From Rhodanobacter sp. FDAARGOS 1247 (lineage in GTDB: Bacteria > Pseudomonadota > Gammaproteobacteria > Xanthomonadales > Rhodanobacteraceae): DNA of 64,000 nt. Shown here piece after piece: positions 56,075 through 64,000 of this stretch. A program made the position numbers and the translations under genes. The DNA lies in assembly GCF_016889805.1 (NCBI RefSeq), contig NZ_CP069535.1, positions 1,426,001-1,490,000 on the forward strand. The letters run 5' to 3'. Below the pieces are notes generated by a model, which was given only the letters and a program-made list of their open reading frames with translations, was not told the origin of the DNA and made no database searches. The stretch's first letter is position 1; each line of letters opens with the position of its first letter.

Positions 56075-57010
56075 TCAGTGCACCGGTTTGGCGTCGCGCA
56101 CCGGCGCGCTGAGGCTGCACAGGCCGACCTTGCCGACCGGCTCGGGATAGAACGCGTTGTGGCCGTGGCGGCTGGCGTCGATCAGGGCGGCGAAGCTGGC
56201 GCTGTCGGTGCGCAGCACCTCGATCGCCGGACGCTCCTGCGCCGGCATGTCGGCGGCCAGGCGCACCGACTCGATGCGGGTGCGGCGGGCGGGATCGGCA
56301 TAGAAGCCCATCGGCTCGGGTCCGCGCGGCAGGCCGGACAGCAGGGGCATGCCTTCCAGCACGCGGCCGGCGACGGCGAGGTTGTGATCCAGTTTCCGCG
56401 CCTGGCCGATCACCGCGTACAGCGAGCTGCCGCTGCCGCTGTCCGGCGCCACGTCGCGCGCCACGCCGACCGTGCCATAGCAGTGCGCCACCCACTCCTG
56501 GCCGCTGGCCGGATCGCGGCCCACCGGGAAGCCCCCGCTGAAACCGACTTCGGGTGCGTAGACGTCGCCATCCGGCAGTGGCGTCCACGGCTGCTTCGCA
56601 GCGATCGCGCGGCTGAACTCCGGCGGCAGGGTCTTGCTGGCCTTGCCCAGCGAACGGATCTTGTCCTTGTCGCCGTTCTCGTCGTCGTTCGGATCGCCCC
56701 ACTGGGTGACGAAGTTGTCCTGCACGCGGATGATCGCCAGCCCGTCGAAGTAGTGCTGGCGCACCAGGGTGCGAATGTTCGCCGCATGCAGCGGGGTGAA
56801 ATCCTGGGCCAGCTCGATCACCACGCGCCCCGTCGGCAGCTGCATCACCAGCAGGTTCTGCGGATCGGGCCTGCGCCATTCGGCGGGCGCGGATTTCGCC
56901 AGGATTTCCTTCGTCGTCGGCGTGGGCTTGCCCTGCTCGGCAGCGAGGGCCGGCAACGCGGTCAGACTGCTGGCCAGCGCGAGACCGGCGATGAGATGGC
57001 GACGACGCAT
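56075..57010 (-). CDS. exported cyclophilin-type peptidylprolyl isomerase
   Basis: The 311-residue protein has a signal peptide (ending LPALAAEQG) and a cyclophilin domain: VMQLPTGRVVIELAQDFTPLHAANIRTLVRQHYFDGLAIIRVQDNFVTQWGDP and SLYAVIGQARKLDHNLAVAGRVLEGM. Long inserts and a divergent active site set it apart from PpiA. It acts in the periplasm. The start at 57010 gives MRRRHLIAGLALA. Confidence 0.88.
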   Translation of the reverse strand: MRRRHLIAGLALASSLTALPALAAEQGKPTPTTKEILAKSAPAEWRRPDPQNLLVMQLPTGRVVIELAQDFTPLHAANIRTLVRQHYFDGLAIIRVQDNFVTQWGDPNDDENGDKDKIRSLGKASKTLPPEFSRAIAAKQPWTPLPDGDVYAPEVGFSGGFPVGRDPASGQEWVAHCYGTVGVARDVAPDSGSGSSLYAVIGQARKLDHNLAVAGRVLEGMPLLSGLPRGPEPMGFYADPARRTRIESVRLAADMPAQERPAIEVLRTDSASFAALIDASRHGHNAFYPEPVGKVGLCSLSAPVRDAKPVH

Positions 57011-57102
57011 GGCATTCCCCTTGGGTGACCGATAGGCGAGGGCTGCAACTTAGCAGAGTGCCGCGGCCAGTTGATCGCAGGCATGACTTCAGGCCCATGT
57101 AC

Positions 57103-57121
57103 TAGTGTCAAGTTAATACTA
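57103..57121. promoter_or_regulatory. operator candidate for the PadR regulator
   Basis: TAGTGTCAAGTTAATACTA is a 19-bp dyad with 7 of 9 arm bases paired, in an AT-rich patch 40 bp before padR. It includes a minus-strand TTGACA that could serve the divergent cyclophilin gene. PadR proteins usually bind such sites and repress themselves. Confidence 0.5.
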
Positions 57122-57160
57122 TGATTCACCTCAGTCTAAGCGGCAGTGCGGGTGAGCGGG

Positions 57161-57526
57161 ATGGACGACAGCGTCAGCCAGTTGAAGAAGTTCCAGAAGG
57201 AGCTTTCCAGCGGCACCGTGTCGCTGGTGCTGCTGGCGGTGTTGGGGCAGTCGCGCCAGCCGATGTACGGCTACCAGATCGCCAAGCGGCTGGAAGAGGT
57301 GGGCGAGGGCGTGCTGGCCGGCAAGCAGAGCGCGCTGTATCCGGTGTTGCGCAATCTCGAAGCCGCCGGCCTGCTGGGCAGCGAAGTCGAGCCGTCCGTC
57401 AGCGGGCCGCCGCGCCGCTATTACCGCATCACCAAGCCGGGGCGCGAAGTCCTGCGCGAGTGGATCGCCGCGTGGAACGCCACCCGCGATTCCGTCGATA
57501 ACGTCTTGCAAGGAGGGGTGTCATGA
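57161..57526 (+). CDS. PadR-family transcriptional regulator
   Basis: The 121-residue protein has the PadR winged helix: SLVLLAVLGQSRQPMYGYQIAKRLEEVGEGVLAGKQSALYPVLRNLEAAGLLGSEVE and RRYYRITKPGREVLREWIAAWNA. A GTG at 57146 would add five residues. It overlaps the next gene by four bases (ATGA). The arrangement PadR plus HAAS/sensor membrane protein is common and autoregulated. Confidence 0.93.
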   Translation: MDDSVSQLKKFQKELSSGTVSLVLLAVLGQSRQPMYGYQIAKRLEEVGEGVLAGKQSALYPVLRNLEAAGLLGSEVEPSVSGPPRRYYRITKPGREVLREWIAAWNATRDSVDNVLQGGVS

Positions 57527-58446
57527 ACGCGCCACGCAGCATCGCCGAGTATCTTGAACAACTGCGCGCCGCCCTGCGTGGCGCGGACCCCGCCCTGATC
57601 CAGGATGCGTTGTACGACGCCGAGGAACACCTGCGTTCGGAACTGGCCGAGCAGCCCGAACGCGGCGAAGCGGCGATGCTGGAGCACGTGGTGGGCAGCT
57701 ACGGCGCGCCGGACGAGGTGGCCGAGATCTATCGTGATCAGGAAATCCGCATCCAGCGCGCACTGCGCCCGCCGCCGCTGCCGAAGCGGCGTTCGCTGGC
57801 GGGGCGCTTCTTCGGCGTGGCGGCCGATCCGCGCACCTACGGCGCGCTGTTCTACATGCTGCTGTCGCTGGCCACGGGCATCTTCTACTTCACCTGGGCC
57901 GTCACCGGACTGTCGCTGTCGGCAGGTCTGTCGGTGCTGATCATCGGCCTGCCGTTCATCGTGCTGTTCTTCGGCAGCGTGCGCGTGCTGTCGCTGGTCG
58001 AGGGGCGCATCGTGGAGGCGATGCTGGGCATGCGCATGCCGCGGCGGCCGGTGTATCCCACCCAGGGCATGAGTCTGATGCGGCGCATCGGTCGCATGTT
58101 CACCGACGTGCACACCTGGACCACACTCTGCTACATGTGGCTGATGCTGCCGCTGGGTATCGTGTACTTCACGCTCGCGGTGACCTTGCTCAGCGTATCC
58201 GTCGCCTTCATCGGCGCGCCATTGGCGATGATGTTCCACAACGACTGGATGACCGGGCTGTACGTGAACCACCAGGTTCTGGTGGACTGGGGCTTCGGCG
58301 CGCACGCGCCGGGTTGGGGCGACGCGATCGCGATGTGCGTGATCGGCATCGTGCTGCTGTTCGCCACCCTGCATCTGGCGCGCGGCCTGGGCCGGCTGCA
58401 CGGCTACATCGCCAAGCACATGCTGGTGCCGCGCACGGCCGACTGA
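57523..58446 (+). CDS. membrane protein with HAAS domain and putative sensor domain
   Basis: The 307-residue protein has an N-terminal HAAS-like helical domain (IAEYLEQLRAALRGADPALIQDALYDAEEHLRSEL, residues ~5-70) and then two hydrophobic blocks (residues ~110-160 and ~200-240) with a last helix at ~270-290, the 'sensor' fold that follows PadR genes. It probably detects membrane or metabolite state and works with PadR. AAGGAGG precedes its start. The signal is unknown. Confidence 0.85.
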   Translation: MNAPRSIAEYLEQLRAALRGADPALIQDALYDAEEHLRSELAEQPERGEAAMLEHVVGSYGAPDEVAEIYRDQEIRIQRALRPPPLPKRRSLAGRFFGVAADPRTYGALFYMLLSLATGIFYFTWAVTGLSLSAGLSVLIIGLPFIVLFFGSVRVLSLVEGRIVEAMLGMRMPRRPVYPTQGMSLMRRIGRMFTDVHTWTTLCYMWLMLPLGIVYFTLAVTLLSVSVAFIGAPLAMMFHNDWMTGLYVNHQVLVDWGFGAHAPGWGDAIAMCVIGIVLLFATLHLARGLGRLHGYIAKHMLVPRTAD

Positions 58447-58461
58447 ACGCGCGAACTTCGC

Positions 58462-59667
58462 TCAGACCAGTTGCAGGTCGCGCGGCCGTGCCTGCGGGAA
58501 GACGCTCTGCAACTGCTTGTTCGACAGCTCCCAGGTTCGCGCCAGCAAGCCTCCCAGGACGTCGCGGTAGTTGTTGAGCACCGGGTAGTCGCGGTTCTGC
58601 AGCAGGCCGGCGGCGTTCACCACCGCCTGTTCGCCGGCGATGCGGCCGCCGTTGACCTTGCCGCCCAGCACCCAGTGCACGGTGCCGTGGCCATGGTCGG
58701 TGCCCTTGTCGCCATTCTCGCGGAAGGTGCGGCCGAACTCGGACAGCACCACCACGGTGGTGTTGTTCCATTCGTCGCCCAGCGCCTCGGCATAGGCGGC
58801 CAGGCCTTCGCCCAGGTTGCGCAGGTTGTTGGCCAGGCCGCCGCTGACGCTGCCCTGGTTGACGTGGGTGTCCCAGCCGCCGACGTCGACGAAACCCAGG
58901 CGGTACTGGTCGCGCATCAGGGTGGCGATGCGCCGTGTCTCGCTGGCGAAACTGCGGGCGCTGGGCGCGCCGCCGCTGGCCTTGACCATCTCGTTGCGCA
59001 AGTCCTCGGAGATCGATGCCGGCAGCGCGAGCCCGTCGGCGGTGGCGGCGGCCAGCGGCGTGCCCTTGTACATGTCGCCGAGGATCGCCGACTGCCGCGC
59101 ATTGAAGCGGGCCTTCGGATCGGCCTTCATCGAGATGTTGGGGATGTCCTTGCCGGCGCCCTGGAAACTCAGCGGCAGGTTTTTGGTGAAGGCGATCGCG
59201 GGCACGCCGCTGAGCTGGCCGGACAATCGCGCCAGGAAGCCCGAACGGAAACTGCCCCGGTGCGCGGTGGGCTGGCCCGATTCGATATTGTTCTGGGTCT
59301 CGAAGTGGCTGCGCGACAGGTCGTCGGTGCCGGCGAACGGCACGAAGGCGAGCTGCTTGCGCTGCCACAGCGGCAGCAGCGATTCGCGCAAGACCGGATT
59401 CAGTCCCCACTGCGCATCCAGCGCGATCGCGCTGGCGGGATTGGCAGGATCGGGCCTGGCGATCGCCAGGGTGGGGCGTGATTCGTAATAGAAATCGCTG
59501 GCGTACGGCACCAGCAGGTTGTTGCAGTCGTAGCCGCCGCGCAGGAACACCAGCAGGAAGCGCGGCGAGCTGGCTGGCGCGGCGAACAGGCTGCCGCTGA
59601 AGGACAGGGCGGGCAGGGCCGCCGCGGCGGAGGCGGCGGCCAGCAGGAATTGGCGACGGTTCATCAT
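58462..59667 (-). CDS. exported DUF1501 protein
   Basis: The 401-residue protein has a Tat-like signal (MMNRRQFLLAAASAAAALPAL) and the DUF1501 body: FLLVFLRGGYDCNNLLVPYA, SRSHFETQNNIESG, VDVGGWDTHVNQGS and VVVLSEFGRTFRENGDKGTDHGHG, which resembles the alkaline phosphatase/sulfatase fold with metal-binding Asp and His. It follows the DUF1800 gene by 15 bp; the pair is conserved in many bacteria but has no assigned function. Confidence 0.92.
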   Translation of the reverse strand: MMNRRQFLLAAASAAAALPALSFSGSLFAAPASSPRFLLVFLRGGYDCNNLLVPYASDFYYESRPTLAIARPDPANPASAIALDAQWGLNPVLRESLLPLWQRKQLAFVPFAGTDDLSRSHFETQNNIESGQPTAHRGSFRSGFLARLSGQLSGVPAIAFTKNLPLSFQGAGKDIPNISMKADPKARFNARQSAILGDMYKGTPLAAATADGLALPASISEDLRNEMVKASGGAPSARSFASETRRIATLMRDQYRLGFVDVGGWDTHVNQGSVSGGLANNLRNLGEGLAAYAEALGDEWNNTTVVVLSEFGRTFRENGDKGTDHGHGTVHWVLGGKVNGGRIAGEQAVVNAAGLLQNRDYPVLNNYRDVLGGLLARTWELSNKQLQSVFPQARPRDLQLV

Positions 59668-59682
59668 GGCTTTGCGGAAACC

Positions 59683-61278
59683 TCAGCGGTAATTGAAATC
59701 CGGCGACGACAGCAGGTAGGTATTCCATTCCGCTGCCGAAGTCGCCTTGCCCAGGGCCGTCCGGGTGGCTTGCGACAGGCGCGGTTCGACCACGGCGCGG
59801 TAGAGCGGCGAGTCCAGCGCGGGCACGGCCGGGCGTGCCCGCGGCGTGGCCTGGTTCCGCTCGTCGGTGTCGGTCATGAACAGCTTGTTGCGGCCACTGC
59901 CGATCGCGCGGGCCACTTCGAATCGGGTCGCCATCTGGCCCGAGCCCGACCAGCTGGCGCTGTCCAGCGGCCAGCCGTCGGGCGTGACCCGGCCGAACAC
60001 CGGCTCGCCCATCTGGTTGAGCCAGTTGACCAGCGGCTGCGCGTTGCTGATCGGCTGGCCGTCGTAGGCAAGCTTCATCGCGGAAACCAGGAAACGGGTG
60101 GGGTCCTTGAACTTCTTCGCCTCGCCGCCGGTCAGCTCCGGCGAATCGAACATCGTGCGCAGTACCGCGGCGATGTCGCCGTCGCTGCGCTGGAAGGTTT
60201 TCGCCATCGCTTCGATCAGGGCCGGTGGCGGCTGGTCGGCCACGAAATACTCGGCCAGCTGGCGCGAGACGAAACGGGCGCAGGCCGGCTGCCGGGTGAT
60301 CAGGTCCACCGCCTGCTCGATCTCGCGATAGCCGCTGCCGTGGAGGCGCTGGCCGAGCAGGGTCTTGTCGCTGAAGTCGTGCCGGTCCGGATTGAACACG
60401 AACAGGCCGTCGCGCACGAAGCCCGGCCGTGTGCGGCCGAAGCGACCGGTGCGGGCTCGCCTGGCCGGCTTGGGCGACGCGATGCCCGCGCCGGTAAGGA
60501 TCAGCGCCAGCTGCTGCACGTCCTGCTGGGTGTAGCCGGAGCCGACGCCCAGGGCGTGCAGCTCCATCAGTTCGCGGGCGTAGTTCTCGTTAGTCTTGCC
60601 CTTCACGTTCTTCGCGTTGTCGAGGTATTCCAGCATCGCCGGGCTTTTCAGCGTGGCCAGCAGCAGGTCACGGAACTTGCCCAATGCATGGGGCCGGATC
60701 GCGTGTTCCTCATAGTCGGCCGCGAACAGGCGCACGCGGCCCTTGGCGCCGTACACGCTGAAGTGGTTGAGCCAGAACCATACGACCTGCTCCTTCAACG
60801 GGTTGCTGCCGTAGATTGCACGCAGCAGTTCGGCCTGTTGCGCCTGCTGGGCCAGTTCGCGAGCCTGTTTTTGCAGGTTCTTCTTCGCGGCGACCTTGGC
60901 GTCGCCCTCAGGCATCGACTTCAGCTGGCGCCGCGCTTCGGCGGCCTGGGCCAGCAGTTCCTGCGGCGGCGTGCTGATTGCGGGGTAGCTGGCGATCAGG
61001 TTGGCGATGGCCGGCGGCAGCCTGTCGTTGCGGCCGGCCAGCTGGACATCGAGCCAGCGCCGGCGGCCGAGCTGGCGGTAGCTGGCCAGGCTGGCCGAGT
61101 CGATGCCGAAAGTTGCCCGCTGCAGCCATTGCACGTCGGACGGAGCCAGCGGTCGGCCCGCGGAGTCCGGCGCATGCGCCGAGGCGGCGACAGACAGCAG
61201 CAAGGCCGCGGTGAACGGGAGCAGGCGGCGATGGAGCCTGCCGTGCCGAGCTTCAAACCGGGCGGTAGAGGGTTGCAT
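59683..61278 (-). CDS. exported DUF1800 protein
   Basis: The 531-residue protein has a signal peptide (ending ASAHAPDSA) and DUF1800 motifs: VQWLQRATFGI, LKEQVVWFWLNHFSVYGAKG, NENYARELMELHALGVGSGYTQQDVQQLA and FVFNPDRHDFSDKTLLG. It is the first gene of a pair with DUF1501. A repeated Gln/Ala-rich helix (residues ~115-145) is a local oddity. The start at 61278 is preceded by AAGG; the frame remains open upstream without conservation. Confidence 0.92.
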   Translation of the reverse strand: MQPSTARFEARHGRLHRRLLPFTAALLLSVAASAHAPDSAGRPLAPSDVQWLQRATFGIDSASLASYRQLGRRRWLDVQLAGRNDRLPPAIANLIASYPAISTPPQELLAQAAEARRQLKSMPEGDAKVAAKKNLQKQARELAQQAQQAELLRAIYGSNPLKEQVVWFWLNHFSVYGAKGRVRLFAADYEEHAIRPHALGKFRDLLLATLKSPAMLEYLDNAKNVKGKTNENYARELMELHALGVGSGYTQQDVQQLALILTGAGIASPKPARRARTGRFGRTRPGFVRDGLFVFNPDRHDFSDKTLLGQRLHGSGYREIEQAVDLITRQPACARFVSRQLAEYFVADQPPPALIEAMAKTFQRSDGDIAAVLRTMFDSPELTGGEAKKFKDPTRFLVSAMKLAYDGQPISNAQPLVNWLNQMGEPVFGRVTPDGWPLDSASWSGSGQMATRFEVARAIGSGRNKLFMTDTDERNQATPRARPAVPALDSPLYRAVVEPRLSQATRTALGKATSAAEWNTYLLSSPDFNYR

Positions 61279-61376
61279 GGCGGAACCTTGGCTGGGAGGC
61301 GCTGTGCGTCGCGGCACCACACAAGGCTTCAACGCCGTGTCCGCCCAACGGATGACATGGGCGTGGTTCCCGCCGT

Positions 61377-61664
61377 TCAGAACTCGTCCACGAACTCGAT
61401 GCCGGCAGCCGCTTCGCCGGCCGCCTCCTCGGCGCGGGCGCGCACGTCGTCCGCGACGTCGTCGTCGGGCGTGTCCACTTCGATGCGGTAGACGTGGCCC
61501 TCGCTGTCGCTCACCGAGTCGCTGGAGCTGGAGTCGTCGCGCATCCCGGAGACCAGGTCGTCGATTTCCTCGACGTGCTCTATGCGATCGAGGCCGTGCA
61601 GGGTCGCGATGACGGCATCGGCGTCGGCGCGGCTGCCGATCAGGCGGAAGCGGACCATGGGCAT
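61377..61664 (-). CDS. small acidic hypothetical protein
   Basis: The 95-residue protein is very acidic. An N-terminal beta-alpha unit (MVRFRLIGSRADADAVIATLHGLDRIEHVEEIDDL) is joined by a Ser/Asp linker (DDSSSSDSVSDSEG) to a second strand-helix pair (VYRIEVDTPDDDVADDVRARAEEAAGEAAA). It looks like a small ferredoxin-like fold. GGAG lies upstream of the ATG at 61664. I do not recognise a function; its neighbours do not suggest one. Confidence 0.7.
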   Translation of the reverse strand: MPMVRFRLIGSRADADAVIATLHGLDRIEHVEEIDDLVSGMRDDSSSSDSVSDSEGHVYRIEVDTPDDDVADDVRARAEEAAGEAAAGIEFVDEF

Positions 61665-61801
61665 GGGATTCTCCTCGGGGCGGCGATGGAAGCTGGCGGC
61701 GATGCTGGCATCGGCAGCGCATGCAGAAAGTGATGCCGCATCCGGATCGGCGGGTCGGGCGGGATACCATGGACGCTGCCCACGTTTGCCCGGACCTCCG
61801 C

Positions 61802-62410
61802 ATGACCAAGACCTACGACCGCGCCTATTTCGACAAGTGGTACCGCGATCCGCGACATTCCGTGGCGTCGGCGGCCGAACTGCGGCGCAAGGTGGCGATG
61901 GTGGTGGCGCAGGCCGAGTATTACCTGGGGCGTCCGATCCGCAACGTGCTCGACGTGGGCTGCGGCGAGGCGACCTGGCGCGCGCCGCTGCGCGCGTTGC
62001 GGCCGGGGATCACCTACCGCGGCCTGGACGCCAGCGAGTACGTGGTGGCGCGCTACGGCCGCAGCCGCAACATCGGCCTGGCCCGCTTCGGCCAGTTGGA
62101 ATACCTGCGCTTCGACGAGCGTTTCGACCTGGTCGTGTGCACCGACGTGCTGCATTACCTGAAGCCGGCGGAAATCCGCGCCGGCCTGCAAGGCATCGGC
62201 GAGATGCTCGAGGGCGTGGCCTTCCTCGAAGTGTTCACCAGTCGCGACGACGTGGCCGGCGACCACCAGGGTTTCGTCTCGCGCGCGCCGGCCTGGTACT
62301 TGCGCGAGTTCGGCGAAGTCGGCCTGCTGCCATGCGGCTCGCACTGCTATCTGGGGCCGCGGCTGGAACGGCACATCGCGGCGCTGGAGCGGGCGCAGTT
62401 GGCGGGGTGA
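61802..62410 (+). CDS. class I SAM-dependent methyltransferase
   Basis: The 202-residue protein starts MTKTYDRAYFDKWYRDPRH and has the SAM motif NVLDVGCGEATWRAPL, GLDASEYVVARYG and DLVVCTDVLHYL. The substrate is unknown. The start at 61802 is chosen by family fit; an upstream Met at 61721 would add 27 residues of doubtful coding. It is convergent with nth. Confidence 0.9.
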   Translation: MTKTYDRAYFDKWYRDPRHSVASAAELRRKVAMVVAQAEYYLGRPIRNVLDVGCGEATWRAPLRALRPGITYRGLDASEYVVARYGRSRNIGLARFGQLEYLRFDERFDLVVCTDVLHYLKPAEIRAGLQGIGEMLEGVAFLEVFTSRDDVAGDHQGFVSRAPAWYLREFGEVGLLPCGSHCYLGPRLERHIAALERAQLAG

Positions 62411-62434
62411 CTAGCGAAGAACGGGGTTCTTTCC

Positions 62435-63070
62435 TCACTCCACCGTCTTGTCCCTGTACCGGCACAAGTCGCGGATCACGCAGTGCGGGCAATCGGGCTT
62501 GCGCGCCTTGCACACGTAGCGGCCATGCAGGATCAGCCAGTGATGGGCGTCCTGCTTGAACTCGGCCGGCACCACTTTCTCCAGCTTGTCCTCGACCGCG
62601 CGCACGTCCTTGCCCGGCGCCAGGCCGGTCCGGTTGGAGACGCGGAAGATGTGCGTGTCCACCGCGATGGTCGGCACGCCGAAGGCGGTGTTGAGCACTA
62701 CGTTGGCGGTCTTGCGGCCCACGCCGGGCAGCGCTTCCAGCGCCTCGCGGGTGCGCGGCACCTCGCCGTCATGCTGCTCGATCAGCAGGCGGCACAGCGC
62801 GATCACGTTCTTCGCCTTGGCGTTGAACAGGCCGATGGTGCTGATGTAGCGCTTCAGCCCTTCCTCGCCCAGGGCCAGGATGGCCTGCGGCGTGTTCGCC
62901 ACGGGGTAGAGTTTGCGGGTGGCCTTGTTGACGCCGACGTCGGTGGCCTGCGCCGACAGCACCACCGCCACCAACAGTTCGAACGGCGTGGTGTACGCCA
63001 GTTCGGTGGTGGGATGCGGGTCCAGTTCGCGCAGCCGCGAGAACAGCTCGATCACCTCGGCGCGCTTCAC
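62435..63070 (-). CDS. nth: endonuclease III
   Basis: The 211-residue DNA glycosylase/AP lyase removes oxidised pyrimidines. The helix-hairpin-helix [14 protein letters not shown] holds the catalytic Lys, [11 protein letters not shown] the catalytic Asp, and the C-terminal [17 protein letters not shown] binds a 4Fe-4S cluster. It overlaps the upstream rnfB-like gene by four bases, so they are one operon. The pairing of nth with rnf genes is also seen in E. coli. Confidence 0.96.
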   Translation of the reverse strand: MKRAEVIELFSRLRELDPHPTTELAYTTPFELLVAVVLSAQATDVGVNKATRKLYPVANTPQAILALGEEGLKRYISTIGLFNAKAKNVIALCRLLIEQHDGEVPRTREALEALPGVGRKTANVVLNTAFGVPTIAVDTHIFRVSNRTGLAPGKDVRAVEDKLEKVVPAEFKQDAHHWLILHGRYVCKARKPDCPHCVIRDLCRYRDKTVE

Positions 63071-63687
63071 GGTTTCGACTCCTGCTGCTTCGCCCTGGCG
63101 CGGGCCAGCGCGGCCTGCACCGGGTTGACCGGTCCGGCCGCCGCTTCCACGGCAAGCTTGCGCGCCGCCAGTTCGGCCTCGCGTTCGGCGCGCTGGCGTT
63201 CGAGGCGCGATTCACGGCGCTGGAAGTGTTCGCGCGCCGCATCGGCATGGGCGACATCGATCTGCGCGGGCGGCATCGGTTCGAGCACGATGCAGTCGAC
63301 CGGGCAGGCCGGCACGCACAGTTCGCAACCGGTGCAGTCGTCCGCCACCACGGTGTGCATCAGCTTCGAGGCGCCGATGATGGCGTCGACCGGGCAAGCC
63401 TGGATGCATTTGGTGCAGCCGATGCAGTCGGCCTCGACGATGCGCGCCAGCATGCGCGGATGTTCGATGCCGCAGTCGGGATCGAGTGGCAGTGCGGGGC
63501 GATCGAGCAGGGTGGCCAGTTTTTCGATGCCGGCGGTACCGCCTGGCGGGCACCGGTTGATCGGCGCCTGGTTGCGGGCGATCGCCTCCGCATACGGCCG
63601 GCAGCCGTGATAGCCGCATTGCTCGCATTGGGTCTGCGGCAGCACGGCGTCGATGCGGTCGGCGAGAAGGGTGACGGGATCACTCAT
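63067..63687 (-). CDS. RnfB-like electron transport iron-sulfur protein, no membrane anchor
   Basis: The 206-residue protein has the RnfB 4Fe-4S domain ([16 protein letters not shown]...CPPGG) and two ferredoxin clusters ([16 protein letters not shown] and [16 protein letters not shown]). Canonical RnfB begins with a membrane helix; this one starts directly at [18 protein letters not shown], so it is soluble. The C-terminal 45 residues are a charged helix. No other rnf genes are nearby. It may donate electrons to, or service the cluster of, endonuclease III (inference). The start at 63687 is chosen by family fit. Confidence 0.88.
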   Translation of the reverse strand: MSDPVTLLADRIDAVLPQTQCEQCGYHGCRPYAEAIARNQAPINRCPPGGTAGIEKLATLLDRPALPLDPDCGIEHPRMLARIVEADCIGCTKCIQACPVDAIIGASKLMHTVVADDCTGCELCVPACPVDCIVLEPMPPAQIDVAHADAAREHFQRRESRLERQRAEREAELAARKLAVEAAAGPVNPVQAALARARAKQQESKP

Positions 63688-63755
63688 GCGCGATGGCGGG
63701 GCGGGCGATAATCGGCGCCCATTGTCCCGCAATTGCCGCCGGTTGGAGTGTTGCC

Positions 63756-64000
63756 ATGAAATCGTCGTTTCTCGCCTCGTTGTTGCTTACCGCCGTGCTG
63801 GGTGCCGGTGGTGCGATCGTGCTGACCCATGCCACCCCCGCGCAGGCGTCGTCGTCCGAAGTCCCGGGCGACACGGTGACCGTGTTCGTCGATGCCACCC
63901 TGGGTTTCCGCAAGAAGCACATGGCGAACCAGCTCACCAAGTCGCACGCCGACTACGCCGCGCGTGGCTACCGCTACGTGGACATGGCGCCGTACAACGA
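63756..64000 (+). CDS. exported protein of unknown function (partial, cut by window end)
   Basis: The first 81 codons are visible. A signal peptide ([31 protein letters not shown], cleavage near residue 31) is followed by a mature part [45 protein letters not shown] precedes the ATG at 63756; GATAAT (63707-63712) is a possible -10. I do not recognise the family. Confidence 0.75.
   Translation, partial: MKSSFLASLLLTAVLGAGGAIVLTHATPAQASSSEVPGDTVTVFVDATLGFRKKHMANQLTKSHADYAARGYRYVDMAPYN

Overview
This 64 kb window is GC-rich, gene-dense chromosomal DNA. It most resembles a gammaproteobacterium of the Xanthomonadales, probably Rhodanobacteraceae (Rhodanobacter/Dyella/Luteibacter-like). I infer this from gene content, not from a database search: a stand-alone N-terminal half of MetH beside an ArsR-methyltransferase regulator, a copL-copA-copB copper operon, a giant NAD-glutamate dehydrogenase, a fused E1 alpha/beta branched-chain dehydrogenase, and a soluble RnfB-like ferredoxin next to nth. 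I saw no rRNA, tRNA, CRISPR array, transposase or complete mobile element.

Layout. 1-3.5 kb: methionine-cycle genes (SahR-like regulator and metH N-half) divergent from a short-chain acyl-CoA dehydrogenase whose 3' end is tandemly repeated downstream. 3.7-9.0 kb: an accessory-looking islet with Ohr/OsmC, GST, an NmrA-like SDR, a LysR regulator, an AhpD-like carboxymuconolactone decarboxylase, a cupin and an ECF41-type sigma factor whose regulatory C-terminal domain is broken. 9.0-13.4 kb: an RND efflux pump and its adaptor. 14-21 kb: NAD-GDH, NAD kinase and a cytosolic 5'-nucleotidase. 21-24.6 kb: outer-membrane and LysE exporters, NIPSNAP and a WYL regulator. 24.6-30.1 kb: EamA transporter, glutaryl-CoA dehydrogenase, GNAT, nucleotidyltransferase-like protein and branched-chain 2-oxoacid dehydrogenase E1. 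30.2-35.7 kb: a membrane diguanylate cyclase and mfd. 35.8-39.4 kb: small housekeeping or unknown genes. 39.6-41.7 kb: a GntR(YtrA-type)-ABC transporter operon. 41.8-45.4 kb: acyltransferase, CDF transporter, Slp lipoprotein, rlmJ. 45.6-48.8 kb: copLAB. 48.9-57 kb: propeller-GGDEF sensor, EamA, DUF4349 lipoprotein, AsmA, periplasmic cyclophilin. 57-64 kb: PadR/HAAS-sensor operon, DUF1800-DUF1501 pair, a small acidic protein, a methyltransferase, nth-rnfB, and the start of an exported protein cut by the window edge.

How parts work together. The islet at 3.7-9.0 kb looks like an ECF41 'COE' stress locus: a perfect match to the ECF41 promoter as I remember it (TGTCACA-N16-CGTC) lies in front of the LysR gene. 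Several operons are tightly coupled by ATGA overlaps (GntR-ABC-permease, PadR-HAAS, CopA-CopB, MmcQ-VOC, GNAT-nucleotidyltransferase, LysE-NIPSNAP, nth-rnfB). Self-regulation is suggested by palindromes at the sahR, gntR and padR starts. The gntR promoter geometry implies a leaderless mRNA whose start codon lies inside the operator.

A family of GC-rich palindromic repeats (core CCCTCCCCTGC-NN-GCAGGGGAGGG) occurs in intergenic positions and once inside mfd, where its 36 bp keep the frame and encode about 12 extra residues. The strongest unusual signals are this intragenic repeat, the 142-bp tandem duplication of the acyl-CoA dehydrogenase 3' end with only synonymous differences in its coding part, the decayed ECF41 C-terminal domain, and the leaderless GntR operator.
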